Shown here in pieces: positions 9,101-16,084 of a stretch of DNA of 47,139 nt. The first letter of the stretch is position 1; every line of letters begins with the position of its first letter. The notes under the pieces were generated by a model. The model did no database searches. It saw only the letters and a program-made list of their open reading frames with translations, and was not told where the DNA came from. Source of the stretch: Oscillospiraceae bacterium (GTDB lineage: Bacteria; Bacillota; Clostridia; Oscillospirales; Ruminococcaceae); contig JAFSIC010000022.1 in NCBI GenBank assembly GCA_017439985.1, forward strand, positions 1 through 47,139. Direction: 5' to 3'. The position numbers and the translations under genes are program-made.

Positions 9101-9863
9101 GCTGGAGGTATTCGTTGTAGGTGTCTTTGATGTAGTCGCAGTCGATGTTTACATTCTCAACGATGGTGGAGAATGTGGTATGACGGCAGTGGTCAGACCA
9201 GTAGGTATCGATCATGCGGATTTCGGTGATGGATGGGCAGCGTTTTTCATCTTCGCGGAAGTATTTCTGGCAGAAGGTGATATCAGCCAGGTCCATAGCC
9301 AGACCGTAATCTTTGATGAATTCTTTCAGACCTGCTTCATCCAGTTCGAGGAAGCCTTCCAGTACAGCAACGTCAGCAGGTACATCGAAAGGAGTGTGGA
9401 GGGTGGTCAGAGTGTCCAGAGTGGTTTCACAGGATTCCACTGGATTGATCAGATTTTTCTTGATTTTCAGGAAGTCTTCGTCACTGACATTACCGGAAAC
9501 AACGTAAACCTTTGCAGATGCAACGGTAGGACGCTGATTCTGTGCAGCCAGCTGGATGCACTGTGCAGCGGAGTCTGCACGCTGGTCGAACTGACCAGGC
9601 AGATACTGTACAGCGAAGACACGGTCGTTGGCAGTAAACTCAGGGAGAACATCGTAGATGTCGTCAACCTGTGGTTCGGAGAAGATGCTCAGTTTTGCCA
9701 TTTCGAAGTCTTCTGCAGAGATGTCTTCCACATCGTAGCGGTTGATGACACGGATGCCTTCAACGCTTTCGATACCGAGGGTGTTGCGGATGTCGGAAAG
9801 AACACCTGCAGCTTCTACTGCAAATGGAGTTTTCTTTTCGACATAAATTCTGTAAACAGACAT
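6147..9863 (-). CDS. purL: Phosphoribosylformylglycinamidine synthase, single-chain
   Basis: This enzyme makes FGAM from FGAR, glutamine and ATP, the fourth step of de novo purine synthesis. The 1238-residue chain fuses an N-terminal PurS-like segment, two ATP-grasp-like AIR-synthase halves (with DTYWSDHCRHTTF and HNHPTEIEPFGGAATCLGG) and a C-terminal class I glutaminase with nucleophile Cys in MCGICNGFQAL and the His/Glu of ISHGEGRF. This matches the Clostridial single-chain clade, not the separate PurSQL of Bacillus. TAGGAGTG lies about 7 nt before ATG. It appears to be monocistronic, and purC lies 23 kb away. Confidence 0.96.
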   Translation of the reverse strand: MSVYRIYVEKKTPFAVEAAGVLSDIRNTLGIESVEGIRVINRYDVEDISAEDFEMAKLSIFSEPQVDDIYDVLPEFTANDRVFAVQYLPGQFDQRADSAAQCIQLAAQNQRPTVASAKVYVVSGNVSDEDFLKIKKNLINPVESCETTLDTLTTLHTPFDVPADVAVLEGFLELDEAGLKEFIKDYGLAMDLADITFCQKYFREDEKRCPSITEIRMIDTYWSDHCRHTTFSTIVENVNIDCDYIKDTYNEYLQLREKLYVGRNKPICLMDLATIGAKALKANGKLTDLDESEEINACSVKITVDVDGEDQDWLLMFKNETHNHPTEIEPFGGAATCLGGAIRDPLSGRSYVYQAMRVTGAADPLTPFSETIPGKLPQKKIVTTAAAGYSSYGNQIGLATGQVNEVYHPGYVAKRMEIGAVIGAAPASHVVREVPADGDVIILLGGKTGRDGCGGATGSSKSHTTESLTSCGAEVQKGNAPEERKIQRLFRNPEVTRMIKRCNDFGAGGVSVAIGELADGLQIDLDMVPKKYDGLDGTELAISESQERMACVVRAEDADKFLALADKENLMATKVAVVTEDPRLVMYWRKKKIVDLSRAFLNSNGAAKYIDVNVAAPAKAGCCGLRELPMKERFMKTLSSLNVCSQKGLMERFDCTIGSGTVLMPHGGKNQLTPSQVMAAKVSLEKGNTNTVSLMSWGFNPNLSEQSPYHGAMCAVIESVAKIIAAGGSRSKCWLSFQEYFEKVGNDPSKWGKPFSALLGGLKAQLELGVGAIGGKDSMSGNFEELHVPPTLVSFAAAVTKLQNVVSNEFKAANHNVYLLLPEYDENGLPNFDSIRSVFDEMEALVKSGKLLSTYTLGMGGIAEAVCKMGFGNGIGFAFDNMPHGVMFKPVYGGFLFETAEPVETSAQILGHTTEEYSIKVDGETICMCEIQNAWEEKLEPVYPRKSATPKLFIPTFNYEAKSVAKSGIKLAQPKVLIPVFPGTNCEYDTARAFERAGAQANIVVIRNQNSEQIKESVELVKKMIAETNIIALPGGFSGGDEPDGSAKFITSFFRNPGITDAVHEFLNNKDGLMCGICNGFQALVKLGLVPFGEIRKPTADSPTLTYNLINRHQSSLVRTRIASNKSPWLMHNNVGDIHTIAISHGEGRFVISDELLEQLVANGQIATQYVDNDGNPTLDYRFNPNGSVAAIEGITSADGRVFGKMGHSERFDGDLYINVDGNKDQKMFLGAVDYFRD

Positions 9864-9882
9864 AATTCACACTCCTATGTAA

Positions 9883-9935
9883 TATAATAAAATTTGTTGT
9901 TATATTATAGATGGGTGTTCCCAAATTTTATTATA
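9883..9935 (-). repeat. Perfect 14-bp inverted repeat in the purL 5' region
   Basis: Arms 9883-9896 (tataataaaatttg) and 9922-9935 (caaattttattata) are exact reverse complements around a 25-nt loop. The outer arm contains the likely minus-strand -10 (TATAAT, 9930-9935), so the element overlaps the start of the purL transcript or its operator region. It ends 19 nt before the purL start codon. Confidence 0.75.
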
Positions 9936-9958
9936 CCATATTAAACATGGATAAGAAA
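9930..9958 (-). promoter_or_regulatory. Possible purL promoter
   Basis: On the minus strand, a perfect TATAAT (9930-9935) is preceded 17 nt upstream only by TTTCTT (9953-9958). The -35 is weak, so activation or a different start is possible. Confidence 0.45.
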
Positions 9959-9991
9959 TGATTATTTCCAAAAAAACTGCACAAATTGTCA

Positions 9992-10038
9992 GGAAAAAGA
10001 GAAAATCAGAAGAAACACAGAGCGGATTCTTCTGATTT
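9992..10038 (-). terminator. Intrinsic terminator of mtaB
   Basis: Twelve-bp stem (aaatcagaagaa/ttcttctgattt, 10003-10014 with 10027-10038) and a T-rich tail on the minus strand, just after the mtaB stop. Confidence 0.75.
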
Positions 10039-10045
10039 CTACAAA

Positions 10046-11335
10046 TTAACACAGCTGTCCGAGACAGTACTGTTCATCGCAGTCGATGATTTTTACCGTT
10101 TTCAGCTGGCCGCAGAGATTTTCCTCGCTCTGTACCCAGACTGGGGTGTAGTTTTTGGTGTAGCCAACGTAGCCGCCTTTGATGATATCAGTTTCAAACA
10201 GCACTTCTTCTGTCAGGCCGATCTGTGTACGCATAAAGTCCTTGCGACAGATCTCCATGGCGTCGGAAAGAATGTGGCTGCGCTGTTCTTTGACTGCATT
10301 GGTCAGCTGATTGGGCATGGTAGCCGCACGCGTACCTTTTCGTATAGAGTAAGCGAAGATGTGCGCTTTGGCGAAAGCAATCTCTATGCAGAAGTCCAGA
10401 CTCTGCTGGAATTCTTCCTCGGTCTCACCAGCAAAGCCGACCATAACGTCGGTGGTGATGGATGGATTAGCAAAGTATTTGCGGATCTTGCCGACGATTT
10501 CACGGTATCGTGCGGAGTCATAGTGGCGGTTCATGCGTTTGAGGGTGGCATCACAGCCGCTCTGCAGGGACAGGTGGAACTGTGGGCAGAACTGCGGCAA
10601 GGTCGCCAACAGTTGATAGTCCTCATCGCTGAAAAGATCCGGTTCCAGAGAACCAAGACGTACACGGTCAATGCCGTCGGTGGTGCAGGCTGCCAGAATC
10701 GCATCAATGAGACGCAGACCAAGGTCTTTGCCGTAGCTGGACAGGTCAATGCCGACAAGAACGATCTCGCGGAAGCCTGCCATGCTCAGATTGTAAAGCT
10801 CCAGCTTCAGGTCGTCCAGCGGTTTGGAACGAACAAAGCCGCGGGCATACGGAATGATACAGTAAGAGCAGTAATGCTCACAGCCATCCTGAATTTTTAC
10901 GAAAGCACGGGTGCGTTCCAGGAAGCCGTCAGCCTTCATCGGTTCGAAGGACTCTCTGCGGTCGTGAGCAGGGATGTCCACGATGCGTTCGCGGGTCTTC
11001 AGGAAGGTGTTGACATGGCCGAGAATAGCGGTTTTGTTGCCGGTGCCGGTGAGGACATTGACCTCCTCCATCGCGGCTACTTCTGCAGGATAAGCCTGAG
11101 AATAACAGCCGGTCAGTGCGATAACGGCATTCGGGTTCTGACGGTGGAGGCGATGGATGACCTGACGGGTCTTTTTGTCACCGGTGGAGGTGACGGTACA
11201 GGAATTGACCACATAGACGTCGGCATCCTCGTGAGCTTCCACGATATCATAACCGTCGGCAGCGAATTGCTGGATCATGATCTGGGTTTCATATTGATTG
11301 ACTTTGCAGCCCAAGGTGTAAAAAGCAGCGCGCAT
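10046..11335 (-). CDS. mtaB: tRNA t6A37 methylthiotransferase MtaB
   Basis: This radical SAM enzyme converts N6-threonylcarbamoyladenosine to its 2-methylthio form at position 37 of ANN-decoding tRNAs. The 429-aa chain has the N-terminal UPF0004 domain with three cluster cysteines (Cys10, Cys46, Cys77), the SAM cluster CEHYCSYC (Cys152, 156, 159) and a C-terminal TRAM-like region. The opening TLGCKVNQYE is diagnostic of MtaB rather than MiaB. AAAGGAAG lies about 6 nt before ATG. It is divergent from the HPr-like gene. Confidence 0.94.
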   Translation of the reverse strand: MRAAFYTLGCKVNQYETQIMIQQFAADGYDIVEAHEDADVYVVNSCTVTSTGDKKTRQVIHRLHRQNPNAVIALTGCYSQAYPAEVAAMEEVNVLTGTGNKTAILGHVNTFLKTRERIVDIPAHDRRESFEPMKADGFLERTRAFVKIQDGCEHYCSYCIIPYARGFVRSKPLDDLKLELYNLSMAGFREIVLVGIDLSSYGKDLGLRLIDAILAACTTDGIDRVRLGSLEPDLFSDEDYQLLATLPQFCPQFHLSLQSGCDATLKRMNRHYDSARYREIVGKIRKYFANPSITTDVMVGFAGETEEEFQQSLDFCIEIAFAKAHIFAYSIRKGTRAATMPNQLTNAVKEQRSHILSDAMEICRKDFMRTQIGLTEEVLFETDIIKGGYVGYTKNYTPVWVQSEENLCGQLKTVKIIDCDEQYCLGQLC

Positions 11336-11488
11336 AAAGGCTTCCTTTCCGAGAAATAATGATGAAAATAGGTGAAAACGCGGTATAAAATCCCGAATTT
11401 TTCAGCGAAAAAACAGGTTTACAAATCGTACACATTTATTATAATATATAATATTATAAAGGATTGAGCAGGGGATTACAACTGGCGG

Positions 11489-11517
11489 TTGACGAAAAAA
11501 GCTCCTGCTGTTATAGT
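11489..11517 (+). promoter_or_regulatory. Promoter of the HPr-like gene
   Basis: TTGACG (11489-11494), 17-nt spacer, TATAGT (11512-11517). A very AT-rich tract containing the palindrome TATAATATTATA (11447-11458) lies 31 nt upstream and could act as an UP element or serve divergent mtaB. Confidence 0.75.
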
Positions 11518-11563
11518 GTAAATATAGGTAATTTGATACAGCAAGTATCCGGAGGAGAAAAAT

Positions 11564-11803
11564 ATGAAACGTGTAGAAATTCAAATCAATACCATTAATG
11601 ATATCCGTAATTTTGTCGATCTGGCTTCCCGCTGCTCTTTCGAAGTGGATCTGGCATCTGCTCGTTACACCGTAAACGGTAAATCCATCATGGGTGTAGC
11701 AAGCCTGGATAAATCCAAACCACTGACCGTTCTCATCCACACTGACAACGATGAAGAATGTGCAGAATTTGTTGCTCAGCTGAAACCTTACATGGTGGGC
11801 TAA
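11564..11803 (+). CDS. HPr-like protein lacking the phosphorylatable His
   Basis: The 79-aa protein matches the HPr fold over its central part: NGKSIMGVASLD aligns with the regulatory Ser46 helix of HPr (KSIMGVMSL), and TVLIHTDNDEECAEFVAQL resembles the C-terminal strand and helix. The active-site loop of HPr (GLHARPA) is replaced by TINDIRNF with no histidine. It therefore probably cannot carry phosphate between EI and EII and may be a Crh-like regulator or an unrelated use of the fold. GGAGGAG is 6 nt before ATG. No PTS genes are near. Confidence 0.8.
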   Translation: MKRVEIQINTINDIRNFVDLASRCSFEVDLASARYTVNGKSIMGVASLDKSKPLTVLIHTDNDEECAEFVAQLKPYMVG

Positions 11804-11817
11804 TCAAAGTACCCCAG

Positions 11818-11847
11818 GACCGGAAGTTGATTCTTCCGGTCTTTTTT
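11818..11847 (+). terminator. Intrinsic terminator of the HPr-like gene
   Basis: Stem gaccggaag/cttccggtc with a 6-nt loop and six T residues. Confidence 0.92.
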
Positions 11848-11890
11848 CATGCCAGAGACTCATACACTGTCGGTAAAAGGAGGAGAGGGC

Positions 11891-13054
11891 ATGAAAAGAA
11901 TGATACAGAGAGGCTTGACGCTGCTGCTTTCGGTTTTATTGCTGCATCAGCCGGTCTATGCCGCGGGTACAGATGATGTGCCGAAAGCACAGATTCTGAT
12001 CGAGATGAACAGCGGCAAGGTTTTATTGGAAGAAAATGCTGATGAGCGGCTGCCCATGGCATCGATCACCAAGCTCATGGGGCTGATTTTGATCGGTGAG
12101 GCACTGGAAAATGGTGCGTTGTCCATGGACGAGATGCTGACTTGCTCGGACTATGCAAAATCCATGGGCGGCTCGGAGATTTGGTTAAAAGCCGGGGAGC
12201 AGATGTCAGTGGAAGATTTACTGAAAGCAGTGATGATCGTCAGTGCCAATGATGCGATTGTGGTCTTTGCAGAAAGGTTGGCTTCTACAGAGGATGGCTT
12301 TGTGCAGATGATGAATCAGCGAGCAGAAGAATTGGGACTCGGCAATACACACTTTGTCAATGCGACCGGTTTTGATGAAGAAAACCATTATACTTGTGCA
12401 AGAGATGTGGCGCGCATGGCACAGGAACTGCAAAAATATCCGATGGTACTGGAGTATGCACGAGTTTGGATGGACAGTCTGCGGAATGGAGAGACCATGC
12501 TGGTCAATACCAATCGGCTGGTACGCTTTTATCAGGGAACAACGGGTTTGAAAACAGGCACAACCGATGCGGCAGGTCATTGTCTTTGTGCGACGGCGGA
12601 ACGGAATGAGTTGAAGCTTTGCTCCGTGGTGCTAGGCTGCAGAAGCAGTGACAGCCGTTTTGAGGCATCGAAGGATCTTTTGGACTACGGGTTCAGTACC
12701 TACTGTGTGTATCGACCGGAGGCGGTGAAGCCGGAGCCACTGTCTGTGATCCACGGCACGACGGAGCAGGTGGAACTTCAGGCGGAATTGCCGGAAACTT
12801 TGGTCATTCCACGGGAGGATGCGCAGAACATCACCATAGAGCTTCCGGAACTGATAAAAAAAGAGGCTCCGTTGGAGGCAGGTGAGGAAGTAGGGCGAGT
12901 ACGGTTGCTGTCCGGAGAGAAGGAAATTGCTTCCTATCCTGTCTGCGTAAAAGAAGCTGTGGAGGAGCTGAATTTCTCAAAATGCTTGGAGCTTTTGCTG
13001 AAAGCAAGCATCTCCATGGAGAAAAAAGAGGTAAAAACGAGTCTTTCAGCGTAA
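11891..13054 (+). CDS. D-alanyl-D-alanine carboxypeptidase (DacF-like)
   Basis: This penicillin-binding serine peptidase trims the terminal D-Ala from peptidoglycan stem peptides. The 387-aa precursor has a cleavable signal peptide (about residues 1-24, PVYAAG) and the three penicillin-recognising motifs: SITK (Ser58, Lys61), SAN (118-120) and KTG (221-223). A C-terminal beta domain and an amphipathic helix near residues 360-375, typical of membrane-anchored PBP5-type enzymes, follow. ATG 11891 is used because GGAGGAG is about 6 nt upstream; an in-frame ATG at 11849 lies in the terminator region. Assignment to the sporulation DacF versus the vegetative DacA subgroup is uncertain. Confidence 0.92.
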   Translation: MKRMIQRGLTLLLSVLLLHQPVYAAGTDDVPKAQILIEMNSGKVLLEENADERLPMASITKLMGLILIGEALENGALSMDEMLTCSDYAKSMGGSEIWLKAGEQMSVEDLLKAVMIVSANDAIVVFAERLASTEDGFVQMMNQRAEELGLGNTHFVNATGFDEENHYTCARDVARMAQELQKYPMVLEYARVWMDSLRNGETMLVNTNRLVRFYQGTTGLKTGTTDAAGHCLCATAERNELKLCSVVLGCRSSDSRFEASKDLLDYGFSTYCVYRPEAVKPEPLSVIHGTTEQVELQAELPETLVIPREDAQNITIELPELIKKEAPLEAGEEVGRVRLLSGEKEIASYPVCVKEAVEELNFSKCLELLLKASISMEKKEVKTSLSA

Positions 13055-13102
13055 AAGCATCGAAGAAATCACAGTATTTATTGAATTTCTTCCAAAGTTA
13101 GC

Positions 13103-13131
13103 TTGAAATAAGCACATAAATCGTGTAAAAT
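13103..13131 (+). promoter_or_regulatory. Promoter of pgi
   Basis: TTGAAA (13103-13108), 17-nt spacer, TAAAAT (13126-13131). No convincing terminator separates it from the upstream gene; a hairpin at 13062-13092 lacks a T run. Confidence 0.75.
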
Positions 13132-13162
13132 AACACTATATCCATCTTTGGGGGAATGAAAA

Positions 13163-14500
13163 ATGGCAGTAACATTGAATACGAAACATTTGAGCTCTTT
13201 CGTGAAAGAACAGGAACTGACTGCTATCGCACCTCAGGTGCAGGCAGCGCATGAACTGCTCGAAAACAGAAATGGTCTCGGCAACGATTTCCTCGGCTGG
13301 CTGGATCTGCCTGTAAACTATGATAAAGAAGAGTTTGCTCGCATTCAGGCAGCAGCGAAGAAAATTCAGTCCAACTCTCAGGTGCTGATCGTGATCGGTA
13401 TCGGCGGTTCCTATCTGGGTGCACGTGCAGCCATCGAACTGCTCCACTCTCCGATGTACAATCTGCTTCCAAAAGAAACTCCTGAGATTTATTTTGCAGG
13501 CTGCAGCATCAGCCCGGCATATCTCAATGAGATCATCCGTCTGTGCGAAGGCAAAGATTTCTCTGTTAATGTTATCTCCAAATCCGGTACCACCACAGAA
13601 CCAGCTCTGGCGTTCCGTGTGTTCCGCGATCTGCTGATCAAGAAATACGGCGCAGAAGGCGCAAAAGACCGCATCTTCTGTACCACTGACAAAGCTCGCG
13701 GCACTCTGAAAAATCTGGCTGACAGAGAAGGTTACGAAACCTTTGTAGTTCCGGACGATATCGGCGGACGTTTTTCTGTTCTTACCGCTGTTGGTCTGCT
13801 TCCGATCGCAGTATCCGGTGCAGATATCAGCAAACTGATGGAAGGTGCAGCAGCTGCCCGCGAAGCGTACAGCGTCTGCGACCTGAACACCAATGACTGT
13901 TATCGTTATGCGGCTTACCGCAATATCCTTAACAGAAAAGGCAAATCCATCGAACTGATGGTAAGCTATGAACCAGCCTTTGCCATGATGGCAGAGTGGT
14001 ATAAACAGTTGTTTGGCGAAAGCGAAGGCAAAGACGGCAAGGGTCTGTACCCATCCTCTGTAATTTTCTCCACGGATCTCCATTCCATGGGTCAGTTCAT
14101 TCAGGAGGGTTCCCGCGTTATGTTCGAAACCGTCGTTGATATTCAGAAACCAAAATACGATCTGTATATCAAGGAAGACGAAGAAAACTTCGACGGTCTG
14201 AACTTCCTCGCAAACCAGGATATGTCCGTTGTAAACCATAAGGCAATGCAGGGTACCATCCTCGCTCATACCGAAGGCGGTACTCCTAACATCATCCTTG
14301 AAGTTCCGGAAATCAACGAATATGAACTGGGCCAGATGATCTACTTCTTCGAAAAAGCATGCGCAGTATCCGGTTATATGCTGGGTGTTAATCCGTTTGA
14401 CCAGCCGGGCGTTGAGAGCTACAAACGCAATATGTTTGCACTGCTCGGTAAACCAGGCTATGAAAACGAAAAAGCAGCTCTGGAAGAAAAATTAAAATAG
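13163..14500 (+). CDS. pgi: Glucose-6-phosphate isomerase
   Basis: The enzyme interconverts glucose 6-phosphate and fructose 6-phosphate in glycolysis. The 445-aa length is that of the short Gram-positive form. Sugar-phosphate-binding SIS motifs are visible as [12 protein letters not shown] (near residue 74) and [12 protein letters not shown], together with the family signature around [17 protein letters not shown] and the C-terminal [13 protein letters not shown] with its catalytic Lys. GGGGGAA precedes ATG by about 6 nt. Strongly biased codons suggest high expression. The small P-loop gene follows 48 nt downstream without an intervening terminator. Confidence 0.96.
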   Translation: MAVTLNTKHLSSFVKEQELTAIAPQVQAAHELLENRNGLGNDFLGWLDLPVNYDKEEFARIQAAAKKIQSNSQVLIVIGIGGSYLGARAAIELLHSPMYNLLPKETPEIYFAGCSISPAYLNEIIRLCEGKDFSVNVISKSGTTTEPALAFRVFRDLLIKKYGAEGAKDRIFCTTDKARGTLKNLADREGYETFVVPDDIGGRFSVLTAVGLLPIAVSGADISKLMEGAAAAREAYSVCDLNTNDCYRYAAYRNILNRKGKSIELMVSYEPAFAMMAEWYKQLFGESEGKDGKGLYPSSVIFSTDLHSMGQFIQEGSRVMFETVVDIQKPKYDLYIKEDEENFDGLNFLANQDMSVVNHKAMQGTILAHTEGGTPNIILEVPEINEYELGQMIYFFEKACAVSGYMLGVNPFDQPGVESYKRNMFALLGKPGYENEKAALEEKLK

Positions 14501-14548
14501 TATGTTTGGTGTTCTAAACACAAGGACACATAAAGGGAGGCAATTTTT

Positions 14549-14965
14549 ATGATTAAACTGATCGTTGGTACAAAAGGTACCGGTAAAACCAAAACCATGG
14601 TTGCACAGGCTAACGCTGCTGTAGAAACTTCCAAAGGCAACGTTGTATTCGTAGAAAAAGGCATGGGCGTTCGTCACGAACTGTCCAACAATGTTCGTCT
14701 GGTTGATACCGAAGAATTCGATATCCGTGGCTTCGACAAATTCACCGGCTTCCTGAGCGGTATTCTGGCAAGCAACTACGATATCACCCATCTGTTCGTA
14801 GATGGTACCTTCAAAATCGGTTCCAAAGAGAAAAACTACGAAGGTCTGGCTAACATGATCCTGCACCTGGCTAAAGTTGCTCCACAGGACACCGAGATCG
14901 TATTCTCCGTTTCCTGCGCAGCTGAAGATCTGCCATCTTCCCTGCAGCACTTTGCAGTAAAATAA
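14549..14965 (+). CDS. Small P-loop protein of unknown function, 138 aa
   Basis: A Walker A motif GTKGTGKT occupies residues 7-14, and a hydrophobic strand ending in Asp (THLFVDGT, near residue 88) could serve as Walker B. The protein is too short for a full AAA or ABC domain and has no membrane segment. Such proteins in Clostridia are sometimes labelled PilT-like, but nothing here indicates pili. GGGAGG is 8 nt before ATG. It is probably co-transcribed with pgi, and its codon use is as biased as that of pgi, suggesting abundant protein. Confidence 0.85.
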   Translation: MIKLIVGTKGTGKTKTMVAQANAAVETSKGNVVFVEKGMGVRHELSNNVRLVDTEEFDIRGFDKFTGFLSGILASNYDITHLFVDGTFKIGSKEKNYEGLANMILHLAKVAPQDTEIVFSVSCAAEDLPSSLQHFAVK

Positions 14966-14985
14966 TCTGATATTCAGAGAGTTTG

Positions 14986-15017
14986 ATCCCCGGCTCCATT
15001 GAGTCGGGGATTTTTTC
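14986..15017 (+). terminator. Intrinsic terminator of the pgi unit
   Basis: Eleven-bp stem (atccccggctc/gagtcggggat, one G-U) with catt loop and six T residues. Confidence 0.93.
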
Positions 15018-15112
15018 TATGGTCAATTTTCATAAGGAAACGGCGCGGAAAATCGGAAAATTGTGAGCCATTGAAAAAGTGATTTTTCGGGACAAAAATG
15101 CGAATTTTTCGG

Positions 15113-15141
15113 TTGACAAAGGGCAAAAGGTTTACTATAAT
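15113..15141 (+). promoter_or_regulatory. Consensus promoter of yceD-rpmF
   Basis: TTGACA (15113-15118) and TATAAT (15136-15141) are perfect with a 17-nt spacer. The predicted start near 15148 leaves a leader of about 150 nt. Confidence 0.88.
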
Positions 15142-15147
15142 GGATTT

Positions 15148-15297
15148 CGTGATGAATCGAACGATGGGGGAAGTCTGTCCGAAAAAGCTTTCCACATCAG
15201 GGTCCGAAGCCCGTAGATTCGAAGGCGCTGATTGTGAAGTGATTATAACTGGCCATTTACAGCAGCAGCCTCACAATGGCTGAAAGGAAAGTCGTTT
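15148..15297 (+). promoter_or_regulatory. Long structured leader of yceD-rpmF
   Basis: This leader contains complementary segments that compete. CACATCAG (15193-15200) can pair with CTGATTGTG (15228-15236, one bulge), while ATTGTGA (15231-15237) can instead pair with TCACAAT (15271-15277). CTTTCC (15188-15193) is complementary to GGAAAG (15286-15291), which overlaps the yceD ribosome binding site. This would suit autogenous or metabolite control of L32 synthesis. It is an inference from base complementarity only; I match it to no known riboswitch or ribosomal leader. Confidence 0.5.
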
Positions 15298-15792
15298 ATG
15301 CAGCTTGACCTGAAAAAACTGTTTGAATCGGGAGACCAGCCGCTGAATTTTCAGTATGATCTGGATCTGACTGATTTGGAACAGTGGGGAGAAAAACCGT
15401 TCGGTACTCCAGTTGCCCTGAAAGGACGTGTGGTGAACCGAGCTGGTATTGTCACACTGACCTATAGTGCGGATGTGGCTTACTCCACCAAATGTGCCCG
15501 CTGTCTGGAACCTATCCAGGATGCGATGCACATGGAATTTACACACACAGTCGTACGACAGCTGAATCAGGAGTCCGATGACGATTATATTGTTGTCCCA
15601 AATGGTTTGCTGGACATGGACGAACTTGCAACCGATGACATCAGCTTGGAGCTACCAATCCGAGTGGTATGTTCGGAAGACTGCAAGGGACTTTGCCCTG
15701 TTTGCGGTGTAAATTTGAACAAAGAAACCTGTGACTGTGAAGTTCCAACCTGGACTCCGGGCCACAGAAATCCTTTTGAAGACTTATTATAA
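15298..15792 (+). CDS. yceD: YceD/DUF177 family protein upstream of rpmF
   Basis: The 164-aa product shows the DUF177 pattern: an N-terminal beta region, CARCLEP near residue 62, a central acidic stretch, and a C-terminal cysteine cluster (CSEDCKGLCPVCGVNLN, then CDCE) likely binding zinc. YceD homologues are linked to 23S rRNA processing and are almost always encoded directly before rpmF, as here (24-nt gap). AAAGGA lies about 9 nt before ATG. The C-terminal zinc-knuckle-like segment ends in HRNPFEDLL, usual for Clostridia. Confidence 0.92.
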   Translation: MQLDLKKLFESGDQPLNFQYDLDLTDLEQWGEKPFGTPVALKGRVVNRAGIVTLTYSADVAYSTKCARCLEPIQDAMHMEFTHTVVRQLNQESDDDYIVVPNGLLDMDELATDDISLELPIRVVCSEDCKGLCPVCGVNLNKETCDCEVPTWTPGHRNPFEDLL

Positions 15793-15816
15793 TAATATGT
15801 AAGGAGTGCTTAAACA

Positions 15817-15996
15817 ATGGCAGTACCAAAGAGAAAAGTATCCAGAGCTCGCAGAGATAAAAGAAGATCTTCCGTATGGAAACTGGAAGCACCAGCATTC
15901 TCCACTTGCCCACAGTGCGGCGAACTGAAAGTTCCACATCGCGTATGCGCACACTGCGGCTTCTACAAAGGCGTAGAAGTTATCAAAAAAGCATAA
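15817..15996 (+). CDS. rpmF: 50S ribosomal protein L32
   Basis: This 59-aa protein begins [19 protein letters not shown], the standard L32 N-terminus. It has a four-cysteine zinc ribbon (CPQC at 31-34, CAHC at 44-47), so it is the zinc-binding form. AAGGAG (15801-15806) is 10 nt before ATG. It lies 24 nt after yceD, and they form one transcript ended by the terminator at 16018. Confidence 0.97.
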   Translation: MAVPKRKVSRARRDKRRSSVWKLEAPAFSTCPQCGELKVPHRVCAHCGFYKGVEVIKKA

Positions 15997-16017
15997 TCTT
16001 AGTCTAAAGATTACGGA

Positions 16018-16049
16018 GTAGAGGGGGAGCAATCTTCCTCTGCTTTTTT
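16018..16049 (+). terminator. Intrinsic terminator of yceD-rpmF
   Basis: Nine-bp stem containing G-U pairs (gtagagggg with ttcctctgc) and an 8-nt loop, followed by six T residues. Confidence 0.75.
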
Positions 16050-16084
16050 GTTATGGGAGATTTCACAGAGAGGAGAGATTTGAC

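Noticed and set aside
6240-9887. A 1215-codon open reading frame antisense to purL, and similar long antisense frames opposite the topoisomerase genes, mtaB and the M20 gene
   Set aside because: The sense genes are certain. The antisense frames stay open because these highly biased genes avoid TTA, CTA and TCA codons, which would be stop codons on the other strand. No ribosome binding sites or protein-family motifs were seen in them.
9864-9990. Guanine/adenine purine riboswitch upstream of purL
   Set aside because: The conserved loop and core sequences of the purine riboswitch are not present; only an AT-rich inverted repeat is seen.
13062-13092. Terminator after the carboxypeptidase gene
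   Set aside because: The hairpin gaagaaat/atttcttc has a long loop and no T run, so termination is unlikely; kept only as a remark on the pgi promoter.
15152-15283. A 43-codon leader ORF before yceD
   Set aside because: It has no ribosome binding site and would start only a few nucleotides after the predicted transcription start; the sequence is better explained as structured leader RNA.
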